NCBI RefSeq assembly: GCF_000718635.1
Contig: NZ_JOBF01000039.1
Location: 1-38,068 of the forward strand
Origin: Streptomyces varsoviensis
Lineage (GTDB): Bacteria; Actinomycetota; Actinomycetes; Streptomycetales; Streptomycetaceae
Direction: 5' to 3'
Length of the DNA stretch: 38,068 nucleotides
The notes beneath the pieces were generated by a model. That model saw nothing but the letters and a program-made list of their open reading frames with translations, made no database searches and had not been told where the DNA came from. Both the position numbers and the translations under genes were made by a program. Positions 1 to 8,482 of this stretch are shown one piece after another (position 1 is the stretch's first letter; each line of letters starts with the position of its first letter).

Positions 1-40
1 CCCCTCGGCACCCACCCCCTCCGCACCCCGCGCCCTCGGA

Positions 41-865
41 TCAGCCGTTGCGGCTCATCGTCTTGTGGATCCAGCCCGCGTAGGCGGGCGCGCTGGTGTA
101 GAGCCCCGGGCCCTCGCTGCACAGCTTGCCCGGGGCGCCCGGGCCGGAGGTGACGCCGATGAGTTCCCAGCGTCCCCGCCGGTCCCGTTGGAGCTGGGGC
201 CCGCCCGAGTCGCCGTTGCAGGCCATGGCCTTCGGCACCCGGCTGACCGTGCACAGGCGGTCGCTGTTGGCGTAGCCGGGCGCGCACTCGGAGACCGCTC
301 CCCGGCGGGTGTCGAGCTGCTGGAGCCGGTCGGGGAAGGTCCACTTGCCGCGGTCGGGGGTGTCGACGACGGTGCCGAAGCCCAGCAGCCGGGTCGGGGT
401 GCCGGGCCGCCCCGGCTTGTCGGCGATGCGGATCGGCTTCTCGGAGACCGGGCGGTCCAGCCGGATCAGGGCGAGGTCGTCGCGGTTGGGTCCGGTGCCG
501 TCGCCGTTCTTGTAGCCCGGGTGGGTCACCGTCTTCGCGATGGACCGGACCGTGCCTCCGGAGTTCTTCCACTCGCTGCCGATCCGGACGGTGCCGTCCG
601 GGGTGACGAGCGCCGGGTCCACGCAGTGCGCCGCCGTGAGCACCCACTTCGAACCGATCAACGACCCTCCGCAGAACCCCTTGAAGGCGGGGTCGTCCAC
701 GCCCGTCACCGGTATCGACACCATGGACGGGTAGCGCTGCGTCGAATCCTTGCCGTTGACGATGGCTTCGGCGCTGCCGGACATCATGGCGGCGCACGCC
801 GCGCCCGCCAGGGCCACGGCGGCGGTGCGCGCCACCGTGCGGCGCGAGGACTTCAGGCTGAACAC
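41..865 (-). CDS. Secreted trypsin-like serine protease (S1 family)
   Basis: Exported chymotrypsin-fold endopeptidase of 274 aa when started at the GTG at 865, which has GGAG 7 bases upstream. An ATG further upstream at 931 would add 22 residues ahead of the signal peptide with no ribosome site, so I reject it. Residues 1-34 are a basic stretch (KSSRR), a hydrophobic Ala-rich core and an AEA-type cleavage site; the mature or activated protein would begin at IVNG, the usual trypsin N-terminus. The catalytic triad is visible: His80 in TAAHC, Asp130 in DDLALI, Ser220 in GDSGGP. Cysteines are spaced as in bacterial trypsins. Length is normal for a single-domain Streptomyces trypsin. It stands alone, followed downstream by the window edge, and its physiological substrate cannot be read from the sequence. 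Confidence 0.93.
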   Translation of the reverse strand: MFSLKSSRRTVARTAAVALAGAACAAMMSGSAEAIVNGKDSTQRYPSMVSIPVTGVDDPAFKGFCGGSLIGSKWVLTAAHCVDPALVTPDGTVRIGSEWKNSGGTVRSIAKTVTHPGYKNGDGTGPNRDDLALIRLDRPVSEKPIRIADKPGRPGTPTRLLGFGTVVDTPDRGKWTFPDRLQQLDTRRGAVSECAPGYANSDRLCTVSRVPKAMACNGDSGGPQLQRDRRGRWELIGVTSGPGAPGKLCSEGPGLYTSAPAYAGWIHKTMSRNG

Positions 866-1090
866 TGGTTCTCCGATCAGGCGAGCTTCTGCTGCCTGCT
901 CAGCCTCCGCCACCAGGCGGAACGGAACCATCCGGTCAGCGGGCCTCTCCGGGGTTCAGCCAGTAGCCCCGTCCGGGTAGGGAAAACCCCAGGCCGGCTC
1001 GGGCCCGCGCCGTAGGCCCGCGGGTCGACCTCCCGACGTACGCCCGCTCGTTCCCGTACGCCCGCCCGGGCCACCACGCCCGTACGTCCG

Positions 1091-1630
1091 TCAGCCGGTC
1101 GCCGGCGGGGTCGCCGACAGGCTGGTCACATTGAGGGTGCCATTGTCGACGATCTTGTCGAAGGCCAGCGTCCGGTGCGCCGTGGCGGCGGGCGGGGTGA
1201 CCTCCAGGTACTTGGCGTGCACCGCGTTGGCGCCCGTGTGGGTCCAGACCAGGTCGGCCCAGGCGGAGGCGTCGCTCTTGAGGTAGACCGTCTTCTTGCC
1301 CGGGTCCTGGGCGAAGTACGTCGAGCCCCAGCGCACGTCGGTGGCGGCCTTGGCGTGCCCGGCCTTCTCCAGGCCGAGGCCCGGGTAGCCGCGCAGCGCG
1401 CAGGTGGTGCCGGTGGTGTTCTTGAACCGGAGGTAGGTGCCCTCGTGGTTCATGCCGTGCTGCGCGGGACCGTTGCCGTTGTCGTCCAGCGTGATCCGGA
1501 GCCCCGAGACGGCACAGGTCGGGGTGGCCGCCGCGGCGGGCTCGGCGGCGTTGGCCGTCCCCGCGGCTATGCCCCCGGCGAGCAGGGCCGCGGCGGCGGC
1601 AGCGGTTGCGGCGGTCGTCATGCGACGCAT
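1091..1630 (-). CDS. Secreted DUF4232-domain protein
   Basis: 179-aa exported protein of unknown function. Residues 1-28 form a signal peptide (MRRM then a long Ala-rich core ending TANA). The rest matches the DUF4232 pattern known from many actinomycete secreted proteins: a conserved TCAVSGLRITL start, a middle YLRFKNTTGTTCALRGYPGL segment with two cysteines likely disulphide-bonded, and a beta-rich C-terminal part. The ATG at 1630 is preceded by GGAAGGAG with 7-base spacing, so the start is secure. It lies downstream of nothing on its own strand within 300 bases and is probably monocistronic. DUF4232 proteins are often secreted or lipid-anchored; this one lacks a lipobox cysteine at the cleavage site, so it is likely free. 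No enzymatic motif is visible. Confidence 0.88.
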   Translation of the reverse strand: MRRMTTAATAAAAAALLAGGIAAGTANAAEPAAAATPTCAVSGLRITLDDNGNGPAQHGMNHEGTYLRFKNTTGTTCALRGYPGLGLEKAGHAKAATDVRWGSTYFAQDPGKKTVYLKSDASAWADLVWTHTGANAVHAKYLEVTPPAATAHRTLAFDKIVDNGTLNVTSLSATPPATG

Positions 1631-2045
<415 letters not shown>

Positions 2046-2115
2046 CGCCCGCCGCTGGCGCACGTTCCCCGGCCAGAAGGCCGTCGTAGCCGCCGCCCGC
2101 ACCGTCACCTCGACC

Positions 2116-3714
2116 GTGCGCGTCCTCGAAACCCTGCCGGACCTCCTGCGCGGCGACAGCAGGGTCGCCGTCGTCTTCGCGTACGACCCCACCTCCGCCT
2201 TCAGCGACGGCGTCCTCGACCTGCTGCACGACGCCGGGTGCCGGGTCATGCCCTGGAGCCAGTTGGCCGACGTCGAGCCCGACCTCATCGTCTCCGCCAG
2301 CGAGAACGTCGACGTACCGGCGGGCGACTGCCCCGTGCTCGTCCTCCCGCACGGCGTCGGCTTCCAGAAGCTGGTGCCGGACTCCCGCTCCTCGCGCAGC
2401 CGGCTCTCCGGGCTGGTGCCGGACGCCCTGCTGGAGGCGGGCCGGGCGTGGCTGGCCGTCTCGCACCCGGACCAGGCGGACCAGCTCGCCGCCGCGCACC
2501 CGAAGACGGCAGGCCGCACCCTGCTCGTCGGCGACCCCTGCTTCGACCAGTTGCGGCGCGGCCTGCCGCGGCGCGAGGAGCACCGGCGCGCGCTCGGCGT
2601 CACCGGCGGCCGGCGGCTGGCCGTGCTCAGCTCCACCTGGGGCCCCACGTCGCTGCTCGGCCGGGAGCCGGACCTCCCGCGCCGGCTGCTCGCGGAACTG
2701 CCGTACGACGAGTACCGGGTGGCCGCCGTCATCCACCCCAATGTGCGCTCCGCGCACGGCGATTGGGATATCCGCAGGGCGCTCGCGCCGGCCGTGGACG
2801 CCGGGCTGCTGCTGATGTCGCCGGTCCACGACTGGCGGCCCGCGCTCACCGCCGCCGACGTCGTCATCGGGGACCACGGTTCGGTGACCCTGTACGGGGC
2901 CGCGCTCGGCAAGCCCGTACTACTCGCCGCCTTCGGCCACGACGCCGTGCCGCGGACGGCCGCCGCCGCGCTCGGCGGCGCCGCGCCCCGGCTCGACCCG
3001 CACGGCGACCTCCTCGGGCAGATCGAGGAGGCCGTACGGACCCATGTACCGGACCGCTACGCGGACATCGCGCGACGGGCGTTCGCCGAGCCCGGCCAGT
3101 CCGTCGCGCGGCTGCGCACCGCCGTCTACGAGCTGCTGAACCTGCCCGAACCGCGCTCCGCCCCGCCCTTGCCCGCGCTCCCCGCGCCGTCCTCGTCACC
3201 CGTCGTCGGCGTCACATCGTGGCGGGTGGTCACCACCGCCCACGACGACGCGGGCCAGTGGTCGGTCACCGTGCGCCGCCACCCCTCGGCAGCGGTGGAG
3301 GACGGCGCGGCCGACGAGGAGCGGGCCGGGGTCTGCTCCCACCTCGCGTGCGATGTGGAGGAGCCGGACCAGCGGCTGGCGGAGAGCGCGTCGGTGCTGG
3401 TCGAGCGCTCCCCCGTACGGTCCGCCGTCGCCGCCCTGCGCTGGGCGGACGCGACGCTGGCCCGGTTCACCGGCTGCCTCCTCGCCGTGGCCGCGCTGGA
3501 CGGCGGCGGCGCGCTGGCCCGGCTGCGCGACGGACGGACCGTGGAGGCGACGCCCACCGGGCCGGACACCGGCCCCGGCCTGTGCGCCGCCGTCGTCTAC
3601 GCGTGCCTGCGCGCGGGCGCCCCGCTGGACGGCACGATCGTGGCCCTGCGCGCAGGAGCGTCACACGAGGAGGACGTTGCCCTGCGCCTCCGCCCCACTG
3701 GCCAACTGCCGTGA
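2116..3714 (+). CDS. CDP-glycerol glycerophosphotransferase-like protein, 5' end uncertain
   Basis: 532-aa protein when started at GTG 2116, which has no recognisable ribosome site. The frame upstream of this GTG still reads as protein (…RRWRTFPGQKAVVAAAR…), as in Streptomyces homologues I recall, so the native start is probably lost or lies beyond the heptamer repeat. Residues 1-340 look like a GT-B fold of the glycerophosphotransferase/epimerase type: a VLVLPHGVGF segment, VVGDPC-like LVGDPCFDQL, and the diagnostic VIGDHGSVTLYGAALGKPV near residue 255. After a Pro-rich linker near 350 comes a C-terminal domain of about 170 aa that I cannot assign. Proteins of this family are sometimes mis-annotated as translation initiation factor 2. 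The substrate is unknown; a role in polymer or surface glycan synthesis is only a family-level inference. Confidence 0.75.
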   Translation: MRVLETLPDLLRGDSRVAVVFAYDPTSAFSDGVLDLLHDAGCRVMPWSQLADVEPDLIVSASENVDVPAGDCPVLVLPHGVGFQKLVPDSRSSRSRLSGLVPDALLEAGRAWLAVSHPDQADQLAAAHPKTAGRTLLVGDPCFDQLRRGLPRREEHRRALGVTGGRRLAVLSSTWGPTSLLGREPDLPRRLLAELPYDEYRVAAVIHPNVRSAHGDWDIRRALAPAVDAGLLLMSPVHDWRPALTAADVVIGDHGSVTLYGAALGKPVLLAAFGHDAVPRTAAAALGGAAPRLDPHGDLLGQIEEAVRTHVPDRYADIARRAFAEPGQSVARLRTAVYELLNLPEPRSAPPLPALPAPSSSPVVGVTSWRVVTTAHDDAGQWSVTVRRHPSAAVEDGAADEERAGVCSHLACDVEEPDQRLAESASVLVERSPVRSAVAALRWADATLARFTGCLLAVAALDGGGALARLRDGRTVEATPTGPDTGPGLCAAVVYACLRAGAPLDGTIVALRAGASHEEDVALRLRPTGQLP

Positions 3715-3889
3715 CGCCGCCGCATGCCCGCGGCGCCCAGACCGGTGCGCGGGGAGGACGCGTCGCCCCGCCCCGCGGCCGCCCTGCCCTACTGCCCGGC
3801 CCGTAGCGCGTAGGGCCCGCCCGCGTCCCCGCCCCGGCCCGTGACGCGTGAGGGCGGAAATCGAAAGAGCCGCCGCCCCCATCCGCGCC

Positions 3890-6154
3890 TCAACCGCCCT
3901 GACCGCCCGGCTCGTCCGCCCCGCCCAGTCCTCCCAGCGCGTCCAGCCGCTCCCGCAGTTCCTCCGCCGCCAGGCCGCCGCCCGCCGCGTAGATCTCGTA
4001 CGCGCGAGTCAGGTGGGCCCGTACGGTGGCGCGCTCGCCGCCCGTGCGCTCCACGATGTCCGCGAGCACGACGAGCGCCTGCGCCTCGTAGTGGGTGGCG
4101 TCCCCCTCGCGCAGCACCCGCGCTGCCTCGGTCAGCGCCCGCGTCGCCGCCTCGGTCTCACCGGCGTGGTCGTGGGCGGCGCCCAGCGCGGCGAGCGCCC
4201 TGGCGGCCATCCGGCCGTCGCCGCACGCCGTCAGCCGGTCGTACGCGCCGCGCAGGGTGTCCAGCGCGCCGCGGTGGTCGCCGCCCGCGTCCCGCGCGCA
4301 GCCCAGGAAGTAGGCGGCGATGGCGGCGCCGCGCTCCTCCCCGGCCGCGGTGTTGAGGTCGAGGGAGAGCTGGTAGGCGGCCATGGCGCGGGCCGGGTCG
4401 AACCGGTCCCAGTAGCGGCCGGAGAACTCCTGCACCGACGCGCGCAGCACCGTGTGCCCACAGACGTCGGCGCAGGCTGCGGCCGCCTCCAGTTCCGTGC
4501 GCGCCCGGTCGTACGCGCCGAGGTCCATCAGCGGCCGGGACAGCAGGCTGCGCAGCCGCGCCTCGGCGGCGGGCACCACGGCCGCGGTGGCCGACGCCGC
4601 GCCGATCTCCAGGGACTCCCGCCAGTCGGCCAGGTGCCTGCGGTGCAGGAAGAGGACGGTGAAGACCTCCGCGAGCTGCCATACGGGCGTGTGCAGCGCG
4701 TGCCCGGCGGCGTCGCGCAGCACGGCGAGAATATTGGGGCGCTCGGCCTCCAGCCAGTCCAACGGCGCCGGGCCCGCGGCCCCGGCCGCGAAGGGGTCGG
4801 GGGCGCCGCGCAGGAACGCGTCGAGGTCGGCGACGCGCAGCCGGTCCGCACGGATGGCGCGGTCGGCGAACGCGGTCAGGGCGAGGTAGTGCGTCACCAC
4901 CCGTTCCGCGAGGGCCCGCCGCGCGCCCTCGGGCTCCTCCTCTGCGGCGCGCTCACGGGCGTGCAGCCGTACGAGGTCGTGCTGGCGGAAGCGGCCCTCC
5001 GGGGTGACGTCGAGCAGACCGGCCTCGATCAGGTCGGCCAGCAGGGGCTCGGCGTCCGACGGATCGAGGCCGGCGGCGACGGCGGCCGTACCGAGGTCGA
5101 AGGTGCGGGCCGGCAGCAGGCCGAGCAGCCGGTACAGGCGGGCGGCGGGCGGCTCCAGCCCCCGGTAGGCGGGGCCGAGTACCGCGGACACCGAATGCTC
5201 CCCTCGCCGTGCGCCGTACGCGCTGTGTGCGTTGGCTGCATTAGCTGCGTGTTGCCCACCGCGCGTACCGCGTAAGGCCATCCCGGACAGCCGCCGGGTC
5301 TCGTCGGCGAGTTCGCCGGCCAGCGCGGTCATGGTCAGCCGGGGCGAGGCCGCCAGCCGCGCCGCGACGACGCGGAGCGCGACCGGCAGCCCGCCGCACA
5401 GTTCGACCAGCCGCTCGGCGGCCGTACGCTCCGCCGCCACGGCCTCCTCGCCGCACCGTTCGGCGAGCAGCCGCAGGCCGCCCTCGCCGTCCAGCGGGTC
5501 GAGCGGCAGCGACCGGGCGCCGTCGAGGGCGAGTTCGCCGAGCCGGGCGTTGCTCGTGACCAGCACGGCGCTGCCCGGCCCCTTCGGGACGAGGGGCCTG
5601 ACCTGCGCGGGGTGGTTCACGTCGTCGAGGACGACGAGCAGCCGGCGGCCGGCGGAGTGCGTCCGGAAGAGCGCGGTCCGCTCGGCGAGCGAGTCCGGGA
5701 GGTAGGCGTTGTCGACGCCGAGGGCCCGCAGGCCCTGCGCGACGGCCTCGGAGACATCGGCGCCCTCGCCGTCGCGCAGAGCCGCGAAGTCGATGTAGAT
5801 CTGCCCGTCCGGGAACAGGTCGCGGGAGAGCTGCGCCCACCGGCAGGCGGTGGCGGTCTTCCCGACCCCCGGCAAGCCGGTGAGCAGACCCAGAGCGATC
5901 ACGGCACCCGCCTCTCCGGTGGCGGTCAGGCACCGGTCGAGGGCGATCAGCTCCCGCGTCCGGTTGACGAACGGGGCTGTCAGCGGCGGCACTTGGTCGG
6001 GCTTCGGGCGGGCCTCGGGCGTCGGCGCCTGGACGGTCACGGCGATGCCGCCGTGGATCTGCCCGGCCTGCACGCTCGGCCCGTACACGGTCCCGGACAG
6101 TTCGTTGGCGACGCGGCCCGCCGCGGCGGCGGCGCCGTCGAAGGCATCGCTCAC
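3890..6154 (-). CDS. STAND/NB-ARC ATPase with TPR repeats (NLR-like)
   Basis: 754-aa signalling ATPase started at GTG 6154, whose GTG overlaps the TGA of the upstream gene (GTGA), indicating translational coupling. Domain order: residues 1-16 leader; 17-37 a short motif NELSGTVYGPSVQAGQIHGG matching one in the partner; 60-400 NB-ARC with P-loop GLPGVGKT (93-100), Walker B LLVVLDDV (172-179), sensor-like LVTSN, GGLPVAL (254-260) and an MHD-equivalent QHDLV (391-395); about 470-740 helical TPR-type repeats. A low-complexity insertion rich in Ala/His/Gly sits near 296-320. There is no SARP DNA-binding domain, so this is not an AfsR activator. Inference: an NLR-type sensor that oligomerises on ligand recognition by the repeats and signals to the small partner gene, plausibly in immunity or self-recognition. 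Confidence 0.85.
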   Translation of the reverse strand: MSDAFDGAAAAAGRVANELSGTVYGPSVQAGQIHGGIAVTVQAPTPEARPKPDQVPPLTAPFVNRTRELIALDRCLTATGEAGAVIALGLLTGLPGVGKTATACRWAQLSRDLFPDGQIYIDFAALRDGEGADVSEAVAQGLRALGVDNAYLPDSLAERTALFRTHSAGRRLLVVLDDVNHPAQVRPLVPKGPGSAVLVTSNARLGELALDGARSLPLDPLDGEGGLRLLAERCGEEAVAAERTAAERLVELCGGLPVALRVVAARLAASPRLTMTALAGELADETRRLSGMALRGTRGGQHAANAANAHSAYGARRGEHSVSAVLGPAYRGLEPPAARLYRLLGLLPARTFDLGTAAVAAGLDPSDAEPLLADLIEAGLLDVTPEGRFRQHDLVRLHARERAAEEEPEGARRALAERVVTHYLALTAFADRAIRADRLRVADLDAFLRGAPDPFAAGAAGPAPLDWLEAERPNILAVLRDAAGHALHTPVWQLAEVFTVLFLHRRHLADWRESLEIGAASATAAVVPAAEARLRSLLSRPLMDLGAYDRARTELEAAAACADVCGHTVLRASVQEFSGRYWDRFDPARAMAAYQLSLDLNTAAGEERGAAIAAYFLGCARDAGGDHRGALDTLRGAYDRLTACGDGRMAARALAALGAAHDHAGETEAATRALTEAARVLREGDATHYEAQALVVLADIVERTGGERATVRAHLTRAYEIYAAGGGLAAEELRERLDALGGLGGADEPGGQGG

Positions 6155-6645
6155 CGCGCCGCCCGCCCGTCCTGCGCGTCCTGGCTGCCTTGTGCGCCCT
6201 GGCTGCCCTGCATGGGCGGTACGGCTCCGGAGTCGTAGAGGTTCAGGCCGCCGGAGAAGTCCCGTCCTTGAACGACCGATCCGTTGTGCACGCTGCCGCT
6301 GACGGTGTTGTGCACCGGCCCGCCGCGCTCGCCCTCCGCCGGGCCCACCTCGGCCAGCAGGGCCCGCAACTCCTCGGCGGCGGCCGGGTCCGTGCGCAGC
6401 ACGCGGCGCAGCCGCTGCCGCCAGTCGGCCTCGATGTCGGCGGCGGTCAGCTCGTCCGACTCGTCGCGGGCGGCGGCCAGTTCCGCGCGGGAGAGCTCCA
6501 GTTCGCCGTCGACGGCGCTCTCGTCGCCGCCGCGGGCGAAGAACCGTGCCAGTCGCTGTTTCGCCTGCGTCCACGCGTCGGACGCCATGAGCCCGACCAC
6601 GGTGGTCGCCCCCGACGCCGCCAGCGCCGCCAACTCCGCTTCCAC
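6151..6645 (-). CDS. Small helical partner of the NLR-like ATPase, C-terminal amyloid-like motif
   Basis: 164-aa protein started at GTG 6645 with an AGGGGG ribosome site 4-5 bases upstream. Residues 1-100 are predicted helical: a hydrophobic small-residue segment LAALAASGATTVVGLM (6-20), then charged helices. Residues 113-137 carry NTVSGSVHNGSVVQGRDFSG, closely resembling residues 17-36 of the downstream ATPase. The tail (about 138-164) is Gly/Gln/Ser-rich with repeated QGSQ. The layout (helical domain plus C-terminal motif, next to an NLR with the same motif at its N-terminus) matches the 'Bell-domain' effector and BASS-motif arrangement described for bacterial NLR loci; that assignment is from memory and not searched. 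The first segment might interact with membrane. Function is inferred only from this architecture. Confidence 0.72.
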   Translation of the reverse strand: MEAELAALAASGATTVVGLMASDAWTQAKQRLARFFARGGDESAVDGELELSRAELAAARDESDELTAADIEADWRQRLRRVLRTDPAAAEELRALLAEVGPAEGERGGPVHNTVSGSVHNGSVVQGRDFSGGLNLYDSGAVPPMQGSQGAQGSQDAQDGRAAR

Positions 6646-6768
6646 GGTGCCCCCTCTGTGCCCGCGCGGCCGCCATGACGTTCATGGGGCCCGCCGATGC
6701 CACCGTAGAGAGCGCGGGAACGCTTGGGTAGCCCGGCCCCGGCCCATGATCACCGTGCCCGCCCGCCC

Positions 6769-6905
6769 GTACCCGATCGGCGTACGGACCGGCCGCGTAC
6801 GAACCGGCCCCACCCGGCCGCGTACGGGCCGGCCAGGTGCGGCCCCGCCGCGCGTACGGCCCGGCGCGTACGAACCGCCCCGGACCGACCGCGTACGGAC
6901 CGCCC
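6769..6905. repeat. Degenerate repeats around CGTACG in intergenic region
   Basis: The 283-base gap between the S33 peptidase and the NLR pair holds about seven copies of a degenerate element resembling GCGTACGRNCCGGCC, spaced irregularly by roughly 14 to 33 bases. Each centres on the palindrome CGTACG. No ORF with coding character is present. The copies could be regulator sites, recombination scars or just a low-complexity spacer. Confidence 0.6.
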
Positions 6906-6928
6906 GTATACGAGCCGGGGTGCCGGGC

Positions 6929-8482
6929 TCAGCTCTCCCCGCCGCCCGCGGCCTTCTCGCACACGGCGTCCCGCGCGGGCAGCCTGCCCGTGCGCAGGTA
7001 GTCGTTGACCTGCCGGTCCACGCAGGCGTTCTGGTACGAGCCGTAGACGCCGTGGACCCGTGCCTTGAGCGTGATCAGGCGGGAGTTGGGCATCTTGCGG
7101 TGCAGGCCCTGCCCGTTGGCGTAGCTGGTGCGCGGGTCGCCGGTGGACTGGACGATGAGGCCGGGCACGTCGTTGCCGGTGAGCACGGGCGCCTCCAGCG
7201 GCTTGTTCGGCCAGTACGCGCAGGGCGTCACGCCCTTGAACAGCGGCCCGTACAGCGGGGCCGTCGCCCGGCTCGCCTCGATGCCGCGCCGGTACCAGGA
7301 CAGGTCGCGGGGCTGTGTGCTGTCGCCGCAGATCAGGGCGAGCTGGAGCGATATCTGGTTGTCCATGTCGGCGCCGGGCGGGCCGAGCACGGCGGCCAGC
7401 GCCTCCGTCGGCTCCACGGTCCGGCCCTGGGCGGCCTCGTGCAGCACCCGGATGTTCTCGGCCGCCTCGGCGAAGCCCCGGTCGTCGGACATCAGCGTGG
7501 CCAGCGCCAGCGGCACCTGCTGCCCGTCGGCGGTGTACGGGCCGATGCGCAACGGCTTGCGGGCGGCCTGCCGGGCTATCGCCTCGACGGTGGCCCGCGC
7601 CTTGGCGGGCGTGTCGCCGAGGCCGTACGTGCTGTCGCGGGGCGCCGCCCAGCGCGCCCAGGCGTCCAGGAACTCCTCATTGGCCACGGCGGAGTCCCGG
7701 TTGACGCCGCCGTTCCAGCGGGCGGGGTCTATGGCGCTGTCGAGGAGCAGCCGGTCGACGCGGCCGGGGAACATCTTGGCGTAGACCGCGCCGAGGTAGG
7801 TGCCGTAGGAGACGCCGAAGTACGAGGTCTTGCGCTCGCCGAGGACGGCGCGGAGCAGGTCCATGTCGCGCGCGGTGTTGCGGCTGGTGAAGTGGCGCAG
7901 GTACGGCAACTTCTCGCCGTACTTCCGCTGGCAGGACTTCACCAGTCCGGCCTCGTAACGGGCCTGGGCGCGGAAGCCCGCGGTGTCGTACCCGGCCGAG
8001 CGCAGCCAGTGGCCCGCGGTGTCACAGTGCAGAGGACTGCTGCGGCCGACGCCGCGCGGGTCCATGCCGATCAGGTCGTAACGGGCGGCCAGTTCCTCGC
8101 CCATGGCGGCCTTCGACTCCAGGGGCATGTCGAGGGTGGGGCCGCCGGGGCCGCCGGAGTTGTGCATCATCAGCCCGATGCGGTGACGCGTGTTGGTGGC
8201 CTTGATCCGGGAGAAGCCGATGGTCAGCGTCTGCCCGTCCGGGCGGCTGTAGTCCAGCGGCACCCGGATCGACGCGCACCGCGCACCGGCCTCGTCGAGG
8301 CCCTTGACCCCGCATTTCTCCCAACGCACCTTCTGCTGCGTGAACTTGGCGAGCTTCGAAGGCTCGGTGCGCTGCTGGGCAGCGGCGGTGGCGCTCTGCA
8401 CGGGGGCGAGCAGGCCGGCGGCGGTGGCCGCCGCGAGCGCGGCGACGGCCGCGGTGCGGCGCAGGGGTCGCGGTCTCTTCAC
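6929..8482 (-). CDS. Secreted S33-family tripeptidyl aminopeptidase-like alpha/beta hydrolase
   Basis: 517-aa exported exopeptidase of the Streptomyces SlpD/SlpE/TAP type. The GTG at 8482 overlaps the stop of the upstream gene (GTGA); GAAGGAG lies 11 bases upstream. Residues 1-35 are a twin-arginine-rich, hydrophobic signal (LRRTAAVAALAAATAAGLLA). The alpha/beta hydrolase fold shows HNSGGPGGPT (oxyanion region, 107-116), DPRGVGRS (141-148), nucleophile Ser225 in GVSYGTYLG, acid Asp449 in STGDPRTS and His477 in ARVHGVYG; the C-terminal TAP-type domain contains paired cysteines. The family releases N-terminal tripeptides or di-residues from extracellular proteins. Translational coupling to the beta-lactamase-like gene suggests the two act together in the cell envelope or outside, but no shared substrate is evident. 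Confidence 0.92.
   Translation of the reverse strand: MKRPRPLRRTAAVAALAAATAAGLLAPVQSATAAAQQRTEPSKLAKFTQQKVRWEKCGVKGLDEAGARCASIRVPLDYSRPDGQTLTIGFSRIKATNTRHRIGLMMHNSGGPGGPTLDMPLESKAAMGEELAARYDLIGMDPRGVGRSSPLHCDTAGHWLRSAGYDTAGFRAQARYEAGLVKSCQRKYGEKLPYLRHFTSRNTARDMDLLRAVLGERKTSYFGVSYGTYLGAVYAKMFPGRVDRLLLDSAIDPARWNGGVNRDSAVANEEFLDAWARWAAPRDSTYGLGDTPAKARATVEAIARQAARKPLRIGPYTADGQQVPLALATLMSDDRGFAEAAENIRVLHEAAQGRTVEPTEALAAVLGPPGADMDNQISLQLALICGDSTQPRDLSWYRRGIEASRATAPLYGPLFKGVTPCAYWPNKPLEAPVLTGNDVPGLIVQSTGDPRTSYANGQGLHRKMPNSRLITLKARVHGVYGSYQNACVDRQVNDYLRTGRLPARDAVCEKAAGGGES

Noticed and set aside
65..1015. Plus-strand ORF of 316 aa opposite the protease
   Set aside because: It is the antisense shadow of a clear trypsin gene with catalytic triad and signal peptide.
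6155..6703. N-terminal extension of the NB-ARC protein to 937 aa
   Set aside because: The extension is an Arg/Gly-rich shadow of the small partner gene, and the GTGA junction gives a clear start at 6154.
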